From an uncultured Bacilli bacterium (GTDB lineage Bacteria; Bacillota_I; Bacilli_A; RF39; UBA660), in the NCBI GenBank assembly GCA_934085585.1, contig CAKOHI010000003.1:1-64000 (forward strand): a stretch of 64,000 nt of DNA. Reading direction: 5' to 3'. Below the pieces are notes generated by a model, which searched no databases, was not told the origin of the DNA, and worked only from the letters and a program-made list of their open reading frames with translations. This document shows, one piece after another, positions 1-8,838 of this stretch. Both the position numbers and the translations under genes were made by a program. Position 1 is the stretch's first letter. Every line of letters starts with the position of its first letter.

Positions 1-79
1 ACCCCAATTCAGTATAAAACTGAACTAGGGTTCTAAAAATTCTTTTTTAGTGTCTACTTTTTGTTGACTAATTCATAAA

Positions 80-334
80 TTATTTGTTCTTTACTTTTTC
101 TATTTTAATGGTATATCCGATTGGTCCAAGGATCTTTAATAAACTTATAATTGACGGGGAACAAGCTCCACATTCTATTCTTGCAATTTTTTCTCTTGAA
201 ACACCAGAGTATTTGGAAAATAAATCTTGTGTTAAATTATTTTCTTTTCTAAAACTTATAAATTCCTTAATAAATATTTCATTTAATTCTTCAGGATTAT
301 AAGCAACCTCAATATAATTTTTATCATAGTCCAT
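80..334 (-). CDS. XRE-family helix-turn-helix regulator (antitoxin-like)
   Basis: An 84-residue protein that is almost entirely one helix-turn-helix domain of the XRE/Cro type (about residues 25-75: FRKENNLTQDLFSKYSGVS, then a recognition-helix and IxRIE-like pattern). The size and the short N-terminal lead resemble HigA-type antitoxins and stand-alone repressors. The start ATG follows GGTGAG at a 5-base spacing. It is divergent from the synthetase gene at 437, and a GTATCA/TGATAC dyad lies just upstream, a likely autoregulatory operator. No partner toxin is visible; one could lie beyond the left edge of the window. The DNA-binding role is well supported, the target is inferred. Confidence 0.75.
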   Translation of the reverse strand: MDYDKNYIEVAYNPEELNEIFIKEFISFRKENNLTQDLFSKYSGVSREKIARIECGACSPSIISLLKILGPIGYTIKIEKVKNK

Positions 335-354
335 ACAGTCTCACCACAATTATT

Positions 355-370
355 GTATCAAATATGATAC
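355..370. promoter_or_regulatory. Operator-like dyad (GTATCA-N4-TGATAC)
   Basis: Two 6-base inverted half-sites separated by AATA lie just upstream of the XRE gene and about 20 bases before the promoter of the divergent gene. Position and symmetry fit a binding site for the adjacent helix-turn-helix protein. The symmetry is seen in the sequence; the binding is inferred. Confidence 0.45.
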
Positions 371-388
371 TAAATGTCAAAAGAAGTG

Positions 389-417
389 TTGTAAAACATT
401 GCTAAATCTTGTATAAT
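389..417 (+). promoter_or_regulatory. Sigma-A type promoter for the synthetase gene
   Basis: TTGTAA, a 17-base spacer and a perfect TATAAT precede the gene starting at 437; an AGGTGA ribosome site follows at 425-430. Confidence 0.6.
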
Positions 418-436
418 CAAAATTAGGTGAGAATAT

Positions 437-2155
437 ATGGAAAAATTTTATGATTATTATACGAAAGAAATGAAAGAAGATACATTGCCATCAGGTAATG
501 AATATGACTTTTTACTTGAGAGAAACAAAAATCATATGAATGATACTGCATTATCATTTGATACAAAAAAAATTTCATATGAAGAATTGCATGAAAGAAT
601 TGATGAATTTGCTCGTGCATTATACAAAAGAGGAATAAGAAAAGATACTAGAGTCGGAGTTGTTGTAGTAAATACCCCAGAATCTGTATATTTACTTTAT
701 GCTTTAAAAAAACTTGGAGCTCAAGTGATTGGGTTAAGTCCCCTTAATAATGAGTATAAAATGCAAAGAGATATAGAAATGACAAAACCAGAATTTATCA
801 TTTCTGTAGATATGATGTATGGAAACTTTAAAAATCCAGCAAAGAGTTTAAATATAACACCAATACTTTATTCTCCATTAGAATCTTTAGACAAAACTGG
901 TTTAAAATTTCTTTATAATGCTAAACAACTTATGTCTGGAAATAAAATACTTAAAAAAAATAATAATTTAATGAGTATTGTTAAAGATGGAAAAGACTAT
1001 ATTGATGTAACATATCCAGAACATATTAATGGTACACCAACTGATATTATGTTTACCGGTGGATCTAGTGGTGTTCATAAAGGCGTTGATTTAGATGGTG
1101 GTGCCTTAAATAGTGTAGTAAAAGCATTAGATTATGTACTAGTATTAGAACCGGGAATGGTTCATCTAGGAAATATTCCATTCGGACATATGTGTTTTGG
1201 TAGATTAGTTCTTCATTATGCTTTATGTAAAAACTTAGAGTATGCTTTAACATTGAAAGCTATGCCAAAAGATTTTTATGGTGAACTTGTTAGAACACAT
1301 GCCAATGGAGCAATGGGCGGTCCAGTTCATTGGGAAATATTAGCTCAAGATCCCAATTTAAGACAATGGACTTTGGAAAACTTAATACAACCTTTATCTG
1401 GTGGAGAAATGTTTAAACCACAAAAGTTAAAAGAAGCAAATAAGGCTTTGGAATATGCTGGTTGTACTACTCCGATTGGAAATGGGTTAGGTTTAACAGA
1501 AATGTGGGCTCCAACTCATGTTTGTATGGGTGGAAAAAATACCCCAGGAACGATAGGCTATCCAATTCCATTTGTTAATTCAAAAGTAGTTGACCCAAAA
1601 ACATTTGAAGAATTACCATTAGAAAAACCAGGAGTTTTACTAGTAAATGGTCCTGGAATGATGCTTAGATATCATGAAAATGAAGAAGAAACAAAAGAAG
1701 TATTAGTATATGATGAAAATGGCGTTAAATGGTATAATACAAAAGATATTGCTATTAAGCAAGAAAATGGAGAATATAAATTCGTAGGTCGACTTAAAAG
1801 AAACTTTGTTTCCGGTGTAGATAATATTTATCCAGAACAAATTGAACAAATACTTCTTCAAATACCTGAAATTAGAGAAGTTATAGTTACATCAATTGCA
1901 GATGATAAAGAACAATTCTTACCAAGTTATCATGTTAGTTTAAATGATTTTAATTGCGATAGAAAAATACTAGAAAATAAGATGTTTGCATTAATAGAAA
2001 AAACATTAGGTGCTAGTGCCCTTCCTGGATATATTGAATATTATGAACAAGCATTACCAAGAACTGATAATGGTAAACTTGATCCAAAAGCAATGGAAGC
2101 TAAAGATAAAGAAAGAATAGAAAATAAAGATTTAGTTAGAACTAGAGTTAGATAA
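437..2155 (+). CDS. AMP-dependent acyl-CoA synthetase/ligase family protein
   Basis: A 572-residue ANL-superfamily enzyme that should activate a carboxylic acid as an acyl-adenylate, commonly followed by thioester formation. The nucleotide-binding loop reads FTGGSSGVHKG (about residue 205), the adenine motif GLGLTEMW (about 354), the hinge-region motif YNTKDIA with FVGRLKRNFVSG (about 430-455), and the C-terminal catalytic lysine lies in RTDNGKLDPKAM (about 545). All core motifs of the family are present, so it looks active. The substrate cannot be read from the sequence; a medium- or long-chain acid is a guess. ATG follows AGGTGA by 6 bases. It is a single-gene unit with its own promoter and terminator. 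Confidence 0.85.
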   Translation: MEKFYDYYTKEMKEDTLPSGNEYDFLLERNKNHMNDTALSFDTKKISYEELHERIDEFARALYKRGIRKDTRVGVVVVNTPESVYLLYALKKLGAQVIGLSPLNNEYKMQRDIEMTKPEFIISVDMMYGNFKNPAKSLNITPILYSPLESLDKTGLKFLYNAKQLMSGNKILKKNNNLMSIVKDGKDYIDVTYPEHINGTPTDIMFTGGSSGVHKGVDLDGGALNSVVKALDYVLVLEPGMVHLGNIPFGHMCFGRLVLHYALCKNLEYALTLKAMPKDFYGELVRTHANGAMGGPVHWEILAQDPNLRQWTLENLIQPLSGGEMFKPQKLKEANKALEYAGCTTPIGNGLGLTEMWAPTHVCMGGKNTPGTIGYPIPFVNSKVVDPKTFEELPLEKPGVLLVNGPGMMLRYHENEEETKEVLVYDENGVKWYNTKDIAIKQENGEYKFVGRLKRNFVSGVDNIYPEQIEQILLQIPEIREVIVTSIADDKEQFLPSYHVSLNDFNCDRKILENKMFALIEKTLGASALPGYIEYYEQALPRTDNGKLDPKAMEAKDKERIENKDLVRTRVR

Positions 2156-2180
2156 AGCTACTGGAAAGTGGCTTTTCTTT
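2154..2180 (+). terminator. Intrinsic terminator after the synthetase gene
   Basis: A 9-base-pair stem (AAAGCTACT/AGTGGCTTT, one G-U pair) with a GGAA loop followed by TTTTCTTTT. Confidence 0.7.
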
Positions 2181-2237
2181 TGCTTGAAAAAGAAAGTGGG
2201 TTGTGATATCATTAAGTAAGAGTAGGAAGTGGTAATT

Positions 2238-4067
2238 ATGGGATTTTATTTCTCAATAAGTGCATTGATTGTTATTATATTATTTACATTTAACTTTTTA
2301 TCTAAAGAAAGAGTAAATAATATTGAAACAAAAATTTATAAGTATTTATTATTTTTAACATTATTTGGGCTATCTATGGACATAACTACTTGTGTTTTGT
2401 ATAGAATGGGAATAAATATAAATAGTTTTTTATATGCTTTAGGATCTAAATTGGTATTTGTATATTTTGTCTTATGGCTTTTGCTTTTTGCATATTATAT
2501 AAAATGTATAAGTTTACCACCTAGTGAAGACTATAAAAGTAAAATGATGAACACTTTTTATTTATTTGCTTTGTTTTTAATATTTGTTGTTCCATTTATA
2601 TTGATTTTACCAGTGGATTTTAAATTAGAAGGAGATGTAATTGTTCCAAATGGACTTCCTGTTTTTATAACATATGGAGTTTGTTTAATTTTAATTGTTT
2701 ATTCTGTTTTTATTGCTATAAGATATCATAAAAATATTGAGGGAAAAAAATTAAGACCTTTGTATATTTTTTGTGTGTTAATGCTATCAAACTTTATTAT
2801 TCAAAGTATGTTTCCTTCAGCTTTTTTAATTAATTATTTATTATCATTAGTGGTAATAATAATGTACTTTACAATAGAAAATCCTGATGTGAAGTTGATT
2901 AATCAATTAAACGAAGCTAAAACACAAGCTGAAAAAGCTAATATGGCTAAAACAGAATTTTTATCTAATATGTCTCACGAAATAAGAACTCCTTTGAATG
3001 CAATCGTGGGATTTAGTAATATGTTACTTGATGATAAAAGTTTACCCGATAGTGCTAAAGATGAAGTTAATGATATAGTTATGGCTTCAGATAATTTATT
3101 AGAAATTGTTAATGGTATTTTAGATATATCGAAGATAGAAGCTGGTAAGTTAGAGATAATTAGTACCGAATACGATTTTTATAAAGTTACTAAAGAACTT
3201 ATTACATTAACCAAAGGAAGACTCGGAGACAAACCAATTGAATTAATTACAAAAATAGATGAAAGTATACCTCAAGTGTTATATGGTGATGCATCAAGAT
3301 TAAAACAAATCTGTGTAAATATTTTAACTAATGCAGTTAAATATACAAAAGAAGGAAGTATTACATTTAGTATTAATTCAGTTGTTAAAAATAATGTATG
3401 TAGATTAATTATTTCTGTTGAAGATACAGGAATTGGTATAAAACAAGAGAATTTAAATAAATTATTTAATAAATTTGAAAGATTGGATTTAAAAGATAAT
3501 ATTACTATTGAAGGTACTGGGTTAGGACTTGCTATAACTAAAAAACTTGTAGATATGATGCATGGAAAGATAGTTGTGCAAAGCGTATTTGGAAAAGGGT
3601 CTAAGTTTACAGTATCAATAGATCAAAGAATAGTTAAAAATCCAACTATAAAAGTTGAAGCAATAGATACAACTCATGAAAAGATTGAGGTTAAAAATAA
3701 AACTGTTTTAGTTGTGGATGATAATAAAATAAATCTAAAAGTTGCTGAAAGGTTATTACAAACTTATGGTGTTAATGTAGAATGTGTTGAAAGTGGGTTT
3801 ATTTGTATAGATAACTTGAAAAGTGGCAAAAAATATGATTTAATATTAATGGATGATATGATGCCAAAAATGAGTGGTGTAGAAACATTACAAAAAATAA
3901 AAGTTGAAATACCAGAATTTGATATTCCAATTATAGCTTTAACAGCTAATGCCTTAACAGGAATGAGAGAAAAATATTTGGCAGATGGATTTAACGATTA
4001 TTTAGCTAAACCAATTAATAAGGATGAATTAAATAGAGTTATAAATGAATATTTAAATAAGGAGTGA
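2238..4067 (+). CDS. Membrane hybrid sensor histidine kinase with receiver domain
   Basis: The N-terminal ~220 residues contain about seven hydrophobic membrane segments with no obvious extracellular ligand domain. Then come a HisKA dimerisation domain ([16 protein letters not shown], phospho-acceptor His247), a HATPase domain (N box ILTNAVKY, G boxes VEDTGIGI and GTGLGLAI) and a C-terminal receiver domain (VLVVDDNKI, phospho-acceptor Asp539 in LILMD). This is a typical hybrid kinase that passes phosphate His to Asp within one chain. The ATG at 2238 is preferred over an upstream GTG at 2229 because AGGAAG lies 8 bases before it and overlaps the GTG. The HPt-receiver gene follows 4 bases later, so the two form one phosphorelay unit. 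The signal sensed is unknown. Confidence 0.9.
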   Translation: MGFYFSISALIVIILFTFNFLSKERVNNIETKIYKYLLFLTLFGLSMDITTCVLYRMGININSFLYALGSKLVFVYFVLWLLLFAYYIKCISLPPSEDYKSKMMNTFYLFALFLIFVVPFILILPVDFKLEGDVIVPNGLPVFITYGVCLILIVYSVFIAIRYHKNIEGKKLRPLYIFCVLMLSNFIIQSMFPSAFLINYLLSLVVIIMYFTIENPDVKLINQLNEAKTQAEKANMAKTEFLSNMSHEIRTPLNAIVGFSNMLLDDKSLPDSAKDEVNDIVMASDNLLEIVNGILDISKIEAGKLEIISTEYDFYKVTKELITLTKGRLGDKPIELITKIDESIPQVLYGDASRLKQICVNILTNAVKYTKEGSITFSINSVVKNNVCRLIISVEDTGIGIKQENLNKLFNKFERLDLKDNITIEGTGLGLAITKKLVDMMHGKIVVQSVFGKGSKFTVSIDQRIVKNPTIKVEAIDTTHEKIEVKNKTVLVVDDNKINLKVAERLLQTYGVNVECVESGFICIDNLKSGKKYDLILMDDMMPKMSGVETLQKIKVEIPEFDIPIIALTANALTGMREKYLADGFNDYLAKPINKDELNRVINEYLNKE

Positions 4068-4071
4068 TATC

Positions 4072-4854
4072 ATGAAAGACGTAAATATTTTAATTAACAA
4101 TGGTGCTAACATTAAAAAAGCTTTAGAATTATTCGGGGATATGGAAACATATGACGCAACCCTTGAAACATTTTTACAAGAAGTGCCTGGAAAACTAGAA
4201 AAAATAAAAGCTTGTAAAGAAATCGGGGATATGGCAAATTATGCAATCCTTGTCCATTCATTAAAAAGTGATGCCAGATATTTTGGCTTTGAAACTCTCG
4301 GAGAACTTGCATATGATCATGAACTTAAAAGTAAAGCTAATGACATGTACTATGTAAGTGAACATTTTAATGAACTTATAACAGAAGCAAATAGAGTAGT
4401 TAATTTAGTAAAAAAATATATGGGTGTAGGAGTTGTTGATGAATCTGCATATAAAGAACCTGTAAAAAATAGTGATAAATCAATTTTGGTAGTAGATGAT
4501 TCAAATATAATAAGAAACTTTATATTAAAAATTCTTGATAATTCATTTGATGTTATTTCAGCAACAGATGGTAAAGAAGCTATCGATATATTGGAATCTG
4601 AAGAAAAAAGGAAGAATATTAAAGCTGTATTACTTGATTTAAATATGCCGAATGTTAATGGCTTTGAAGTTCTTGATTATTATAAAAGTAAAGATTTATT
4701 TAAAACTATTCCAATTTCTATTATTACGGGTGTAGATGATAAAGAATCTATTGATAAAGCATTTAAATATCCAATTGTTGATATTCTTCTTAAACCATTT
4801 AATGAAAGAGATGTCAAAAAGATACTTGAAAAAACAATAAATAGCAATTTATAG
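4072..4854 (+). CDS. HPt plus receiver-domain phosphorelay protein
   Basis: This 260-residue soluble protein starts with a histidine phosphotransfer domain (about residues 1-120, phosphorylatable His62 in VHSLKSDAR) and ends in a receiver domain (about 140-260, SILVVDDSNI, Asp189 in LLDLNMP, conserved Thr/Ser and Lys near IITG and LLKPF). It begins 4 bases after the hybrid kinase stop and is almost certainly its partner, accepting phosphate from the kinase receiver and moving it to its own receiver. No DNA-binding or enzymatic output domain is present, so the final effector must be elsewhere, or the receiver acts by protein contact. Confidence 0.85.
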   Translation: MKDVNILINNGANIKKALELFGDMETYDATLETFLQEVPGKLEKIKACKEIGDMANYAILVHSLKSDARYFGFETLGELAYDHELKSKANDMYYVSEHFNELITEANRVVNLVKKYMGVGVVDESAYKEPVKNSDKSILVVDDSNIIRNFILKILDNSFDVISATDGKEAIDILESEEKRKNIKAVLLDLNMPNVNGFEVLDYYKSKDLFKTIPISIITGVDDKESIDKAFKYPIVDILLKPFNERDVKKILEKTINSNL

Positions 4855-4997
4855 AAGTTTAATTATTCTTGTTAAATTGATAATATATACACTTTATTTA
4901 TAAGGTATTTAAGAGTTTATTTGTAAATTGCAAATAAACTTTTATATTGTATTTTTTAATGTTTAATGCTAAAATAATTGGTAATTATGGAGGAATT

Positions 4998-5705
4998 ATG
5001 TATAAAGATATATTTATAAATTTGAGTTTAAATTATCCAGATTTTTATAATATTTATGAAAAATTTTATTTAGAAAGATTTATTTACAGTAGCACTGAAA
5101 TCGAGGGCATAAAAACTAAAGAAGAAAGAAAAATATTTGTTAACACTTTAATGCGTGCATTTCATGAAACGTATAATTATGAAACAAGTGGTATGTTAGA
5201 TGTAACAATGATAAAAAATATTGGTAATTTAATTAATTATGAAAAAGGTCTTGAAGGTTTTAGAAAAATTAATGTTTACCCTGGTGATAACGCCACATTT
5301 ACTCCGGCACAACCGTTTCAAATTTATCCTTATTTATATTCACTTCTAGATAATTACTACAATGTATGGAATGATTTAGATCCATTTTTAAAAGAATCAA
5401 TGTTTCATATTAATTTTATGAGAATACATCCCTTCGAAGATGGTAACAAAAGATGTGCAAAAATAATACTCGCCAGTAATTTATTAAAATCATTTTGTGC
5501 ACCAATTATTATAACTGAAGAAGATACTAAAGAATATTATGAATTTATAAATAATTGTGACTATGAAGGTTTTGCAGAATTTTTAAGACAACGGTCTAAA
5601 CTAGAAATGGATACTTTAGTAAGTTTATTTAAAATGAAATACAATGTTCCAATGGAAGAAACTCCGGATATCTTTAATGAAAAAATTAGAAAAATAAAAA
5701 TTTAA
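4998..5705 (+). CDS. Fic-domain protein (AMP-transferase family) with inhibitory motif
   Basis: A 235-residue Fic protein. The active-site motif reads HPFEDGNKRCAK with the catalytic histidine at residue 144. Fic enzymes usually transfer AMP from ATP onto a hydroxyl side chain of a target protein. The last position of the motif is Lys rather than the usual Arg. A class II-type inhibitory motif, Ser-x-x-x-Glu-Gly (STEIEG, residues 32-37), lies near the N-terminus, so the enzyme is probably autoinhibited. The ATG at 4998 sits 3 bases after GGAGGA; an upstream in-frame ATG at 4947 has no ribosome site. It stands alone between terminators, with no antitoxin gene beside it. Confidence 0.85.
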   Translation: MYKDIFINLSLNYPDFYNIYEKFYLERFIYSSTEIEGIKTKEERKIFVNTLMRAFHETYNYETSGMLDVTMIKNIGNLINYEKGLEGFRKINVYPGDNATFTPAQPFQIYPYLYSLLDNYYNVWNDLDPFLKESMFHINFMRIHPFEDGNKRCAKIILASNLLKSFCAPIIITEEDTKEYYEFINNCDYEGFAEFLRQRSKLEMDTLVSLFKMKYNVPMEETPDIFNEKIRKIKI

Positions 5706-5716
5706 AATTTTAAGAG

Positions 5717-5736
5717 AGCCAATAATTGGCTTTTTA
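5717..5736 (+). terminator. Intrinsic terminator after the Fic gene
   Basis: Stem AGCCAA/TTGGCT with a 3-base loop followed by TTTTT. Confidence 0.65.
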
Positions 5737-5781
5737 ATTTGTAATATTTTAACCATAATAATTATAGATAGGGTGATTTAA

Positions 5782-6753
5782 TTGAAAAAAATAAAAATAT
5801 TATTAATAAGTTGGTTATTATTACCAATTAATTGTTTAGCATATTCAAATTACATAATTCCTGGCGGAGAAACACTAGGAATTGAAGTTAATTCAGATGG
5901 CGTCTTAGTTATTGGCTTTTATCAAATAAATGGAAAATATAACAAAGGAGTTCCTGCCATAAAAGCTGGTGATTATATAACAAAAGTTAATGATGTAAAT
6001 GTAAATACTATTGAAGAATTAACAAAAGAAATAGAAAACAATGTTACATATAGTCAAGTAGAAATAACTCTAAAAAGAAATGGTAATGTTAAAACAAGCA
6101 ACCTAGAATTAGTAAAAGATGGAGATATTTACAAGACCGGCTTATATGTAAAAGATAATATTACAGGAACAGGAACATTATCATATATTGACCCCGAGAC
6201 AAAAATCTTCGGTGCTTTAGGTCATGAAATTATAGAATCAACTACGAATAGTATAGTTGAAATTAAAAATGGAGAAATATTTAGAAATTACATTATTGGA
6301 ATTGATAAAAGTAGAACGGGTTATGCTGGAAGTAAGAATGCCAAATTTTATTATAATACTAAATATGGAAACATTATAAAAAATACCAATGTTGGAATAT
6401 ATGGTAATTATAATAGTGATATACCTCAAAAAGAGGCTTTAAAAGTTGCCTCAAAAAAGGATGTTAAAATAGGATCAGCTAAAATTGCTACTGTATTAAA
6501 AGGTGAAGAAATAAATTATTATGACATAGAAATAACCAGAGTAGATGAAACATCAAAAGTAAAAAATATATCATTTAAAATTACAGATAAAGAATTGTTA
6601 GAAAAAACCGGCGGAGTAGTTCAAGGGATGAGTGGTTCACCAATAATTCAAAACGATATGATAATCGGTGCTGTAACCCATGTTATAATTGATAATCCCA
6701 CAACAGGATATGGTGTTTTTATTACAACAATGCTTGAAGAAGGAGAAAAATAG
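5782..6753 (+). CDS. spoIVB: SpoIVB-type serine peptidase (PDZ plus S55)
   Basis: A 323-residue protein with an N-terminal signal/anchor (residues 1-20), a PDZ domain (about 45-110) and an S55 peptidase domain. Family catalytic elements are visible: FGALGHE with His148 and GMSGSP with serines at 284-286. In endospore formers SpoIVB is secreted by the forespore and cleaves SpoIVFA, releasing the SpoIVFB protease to activate sigma-K; both partner genes are present at 33.4-34.7 kb. The start is TTG, chosen because AGGGTGATT lies directly upstream and the protein then opens with a clean signal sequence. At 323 residues it is shorter than the B. subtilis protein. Confidence 0.85.
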   Translation: MKKIKILLISWLLLPINCLAYSNYIIPGGETLGIEVNSDGVLVIGFYQINGKYNKGVPAIKAGDYITKVNDVNVNTIEELTKEIENNVTYSQVEITLKRNGNVKTSNLELVKDGDIYKTGLYVKDNITGTGTLSYIDPETKIFGALGHEIIESTTNSIVEIKNGEIFRNYIIGIDKSRTGYAGSKNAKFYYNTKYGNIIKNTNVGIYGNYNSDIPQKEALKVASKKDVKIGSAKIATVLKGEEINYYDIEITRVDETSKVKNISFKITDKELLEKTGGVVQGMSGSPIIQNDMIIGAVTHVIIDNPTTGYGVFITTMLEEGEK

Positions 6754-6774
6754 AGTAGAATCTATTTTTCTTTT
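6746..6774 (+). terminator. Intrinsic terminator overlapping the spoIVB stop
   Basis: Stem AAAAATAGA/TCTATTTTT with a 6-base loop, followed by CTTTT. Confidence 0.6.
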
Positions 6775-6800
6775 GTGATATTATAATATTAGGTGATTTA

Positions 6801-7622
6801 ATGAAAATATCAATTAAAGATAATATAGAAATATATAGAAAAGTAGATGAACTTACTAATCCAAATACAGTTTCTAAAAAATATTTTAAAGATACGACTA
6901 TATTAGATACAAAGGTAAGAATATTTAATGATGGCAACAAAAAAATTCTAATATATCTTCATGGTGGAGGTTGGATATCGGGAAGCATAAATACTCATGC
7001 TAATATTTGTAAGAAATTATCAGAAGAATTAAACGTTTGTGTTATGTCCATTGATTATAAACTAGCACCAGAATATAAGTTTCCAATTGCCATAAATGAA
7101 ATAAAAAGTGTTTGTAAAGAAATATTAAAAAAACATAAAAATGTAGCTATAATGGGAGATTCAGCCGGAGCCAACCTTGCTTTTGCAGTGGCAACATCAG
7201 ATAAAAGCTTGAAATTTAAAGAAATAATCCTTGCTTATCCTGCGACTCAAACTGACTACACTAGTAAAACAAAATTTAAATCAGTCATCGAAAATAGTGG
7301 TAAAACTCTTCTTACAAAAGAATCTTTGCGAGACTACATGAGTCTTTATTTAAAAAAAGAATCAGATTATAAAAATAAATATGTAAATCTTCTTAAAAAT
7401 AATTGGTTATTTGGTCTTTCACCAGTTACAATAATTACTGGTTCTTTTGATCCTTTACATGATGAAGGTGTAGCTTTAAAAGAAAAGTTAGAAAGATTTT
7501 TAGTTAAAGTAAGACATTTAGATTTAGAAAATGCTACGCATGGTTTTTTAACTAATTCAATAGATCATAAATATACTAATATGACAATAGAATTTTTAAA
7601 AGGAAGTGATTTCTTTGGGTAG
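6801..7622 (+). CDS. Alpha/beta hydrolase of the hormone-sensitive-lipase type
   Basis: A 273-residue esterase/lipase-like protein. It has the oxyanion-hole motif HGGG (YLHGGGWISG, about residue 54), the nucleophile elbow GDSAG (about 118), an acid in GSFDPLHDEG (about 215) and the catalytic histidine in ATHGF (about 245), a complete triad of the HSL/acetyl-hydrolase family. ATG follows AGGTGATTTA. It overlaps the next gene by a few bases and heads a three-gene unit with an acyltransferase-like protein and a zinc-ribbon membrane protein, suggesting joint ester or acyl-group metabolism. The substrate is unknown. Confidence 0.85.
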   Translation: MKISIKDNIEIYRKVDELTNPNTVSKKYFKDTTILDTKVRIFNDGNKKILIYLHGGGWISGSINTHANICKKLSEELNVCVMSIDYKLAPEYKFPIAINEIKSVCKEILKKHKNVAIMGDSAGANLAFAVATSDKSLKFKEIILAYPATQTDYTSKTKFKSVIENSGKTLLTKESLRDYMSLYLKKESDYKNKYVNLLKNNWLFGLSPVTIITGSFDPLHDEGVALKEKLERFLVKVRHLDLENATHGFLTNSIDHKYTNMTIEFLKGSDFFG

Positions 7623-8838
7623 ATGGTATCGTCTAGATAATGCTGCCAAAATATTTCCACCATCAAAAAGCAAAAAAGATCCTAAAATTTTTAGATTCAG
7701 TGTAACATTATACGAAGATATAAACGAAGAAATTTTAAATAAATCTTTAAATGAAACGCTCGAAGAATATCCAATATTTAAATCATGTTTAAAAAAAGGA
7801 ATATTTTGGTATTATCTTGAAGAAGTAAACAAAGAATTTATGGTAAATAAAGAAATTGCTAGTCCATGTTCTAAAATCAGCAATAACAATTTATTTGAAG
7901 TTACATATTTTAAAAATAGAATAAATCTAGAAGTAGATCATGCTCTAACAGATGGAACTGGCACATTAACATTTTTAAAAAGCCTGGTAGCAAATTATCT
8001 AAATATTTTATATAATATTAAAAACAACGAAGTAATAAATAAAGGCAGTATAAAAGAGATAAAAGAAGATGCTTTTAAAAAATATAAAGAAGACAAATAT
8101 AAACCAATATTAAAAAATAAAGTAGCATTTAAAATCAATGATGAAAAATACATCGATAATAGATTAAAAGTAATCGAAGGTATCATAAGTGTTAAAGATA
8201 TTAAAAATAAAGCCCAAGAATTAAATGTTACAATTACAGAATATTTAACAAGTATTTTAATAAAATCAATTGGCATGACTAAAAATAAAAGTAAAAGACC
8301 GATTGTAATAATGATACCGGTTAATTTAAGAAAATATTATCCAACATATACAGTAAGAAATTTTTTTAGCGTTGTAAATATTAGTTATACATACGAATCT
8401 AATTCCATTTTAGAAATATCAAAACAAGTAAAAAGTTCATTTAAAGAAAAATTATCTAAAGAAAATATAAAAAATAAAATGAATAGCATGATAAAGCTTG
8501 AAGACTTATTTATAGTAAGATTAATACCTGTATTTATTAAAGATATAGTTTTAAAAATAGCATGTAATTTTGAAGATAAGTATCAAACAATGACATTATC
8601 AAATATTGGAATAATTAATATGCCTGAAGTATATCAAAAATATATTGATTATTTTAGTGTATTTACAAGTACATTTAAAATTCAAATGTGTATGTGTTCA
8701 TACCTAGATAAAATGGTTATAAGTTTTACATCCAAGTTTGTAAATAGTGAAATAGAAAAAAACTTTTTCAAAATGTTAAGTAGTGAAAATATTAAAGTAA
8801 TAATTAATACCAATGATTATGGAGATTATGATGAATAA
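7615..8838 (+). CDS. Condensation-domain / alcohol acetyltransferase-like protein
   Basis: About 407 residues. The motif HALTDGTGT (HxxxDG) is the active-site signature of the condensation/CoA-dependent acyltransferase superfamily, and the opening WYRLDNAAKIFPP is typical of bacterial proteins annotated as alcohol-acetyltransferase-like. Such enzymes join acyl groups to alcohols or amines. TTG at 7615 is the preferred start because AGGAAG lies 8 bases upstream; an in-frame GTG at 7606 would fall inside that ribosome site. It overlaps the hydrolase gene by 8 bases and the next gene follows with a similar overlap, so translation is probably coupled. The substrate is not evident. Confidence 0.75.
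   Translation: MGRWYRLDNAAKIFPPSKSKKDPKIFRFSVTLYEDINEEILNKSLNETLEEYPIFKSCLKKGIFWYYLEEVNKEFMVNKEIASPCSKISNNNLFEVTYFKNRINLEVDHALTDGTGTLTFLKSLVANYLNILYNIKNNEVINKGSIKEIKEDAFKKYKEDKYKPILKNKVAFKINDEKYIDNRLKVIEGIISVKDIKNKAQELNVTITEYLTSILIKSIGMTKNKSKRPIVIMIPVNLRKYYPTYTVRNFFSVVNISYTYESNSILEISKQVKSSFKEKLSKENIKNKMNSMIKLEDLFIVRLIPVFIKDIVLKIACNFEDKYQTMTLSNIGIINMPEVYQKYIDYFSVFTSTFKIQMCMCSYLDKMVISFTSKFVNSEIEKNFFKMLSSENIKVIINTNDYGDYDE

Noticed and set aside
1..79. Hairpin ACCC..TTCAGT/ACTGAA..GGGT at the left edge as a terminator or riboswitch
   Set aside because: Too little upstream sequence to judge, and no clear T run directly after the stem.
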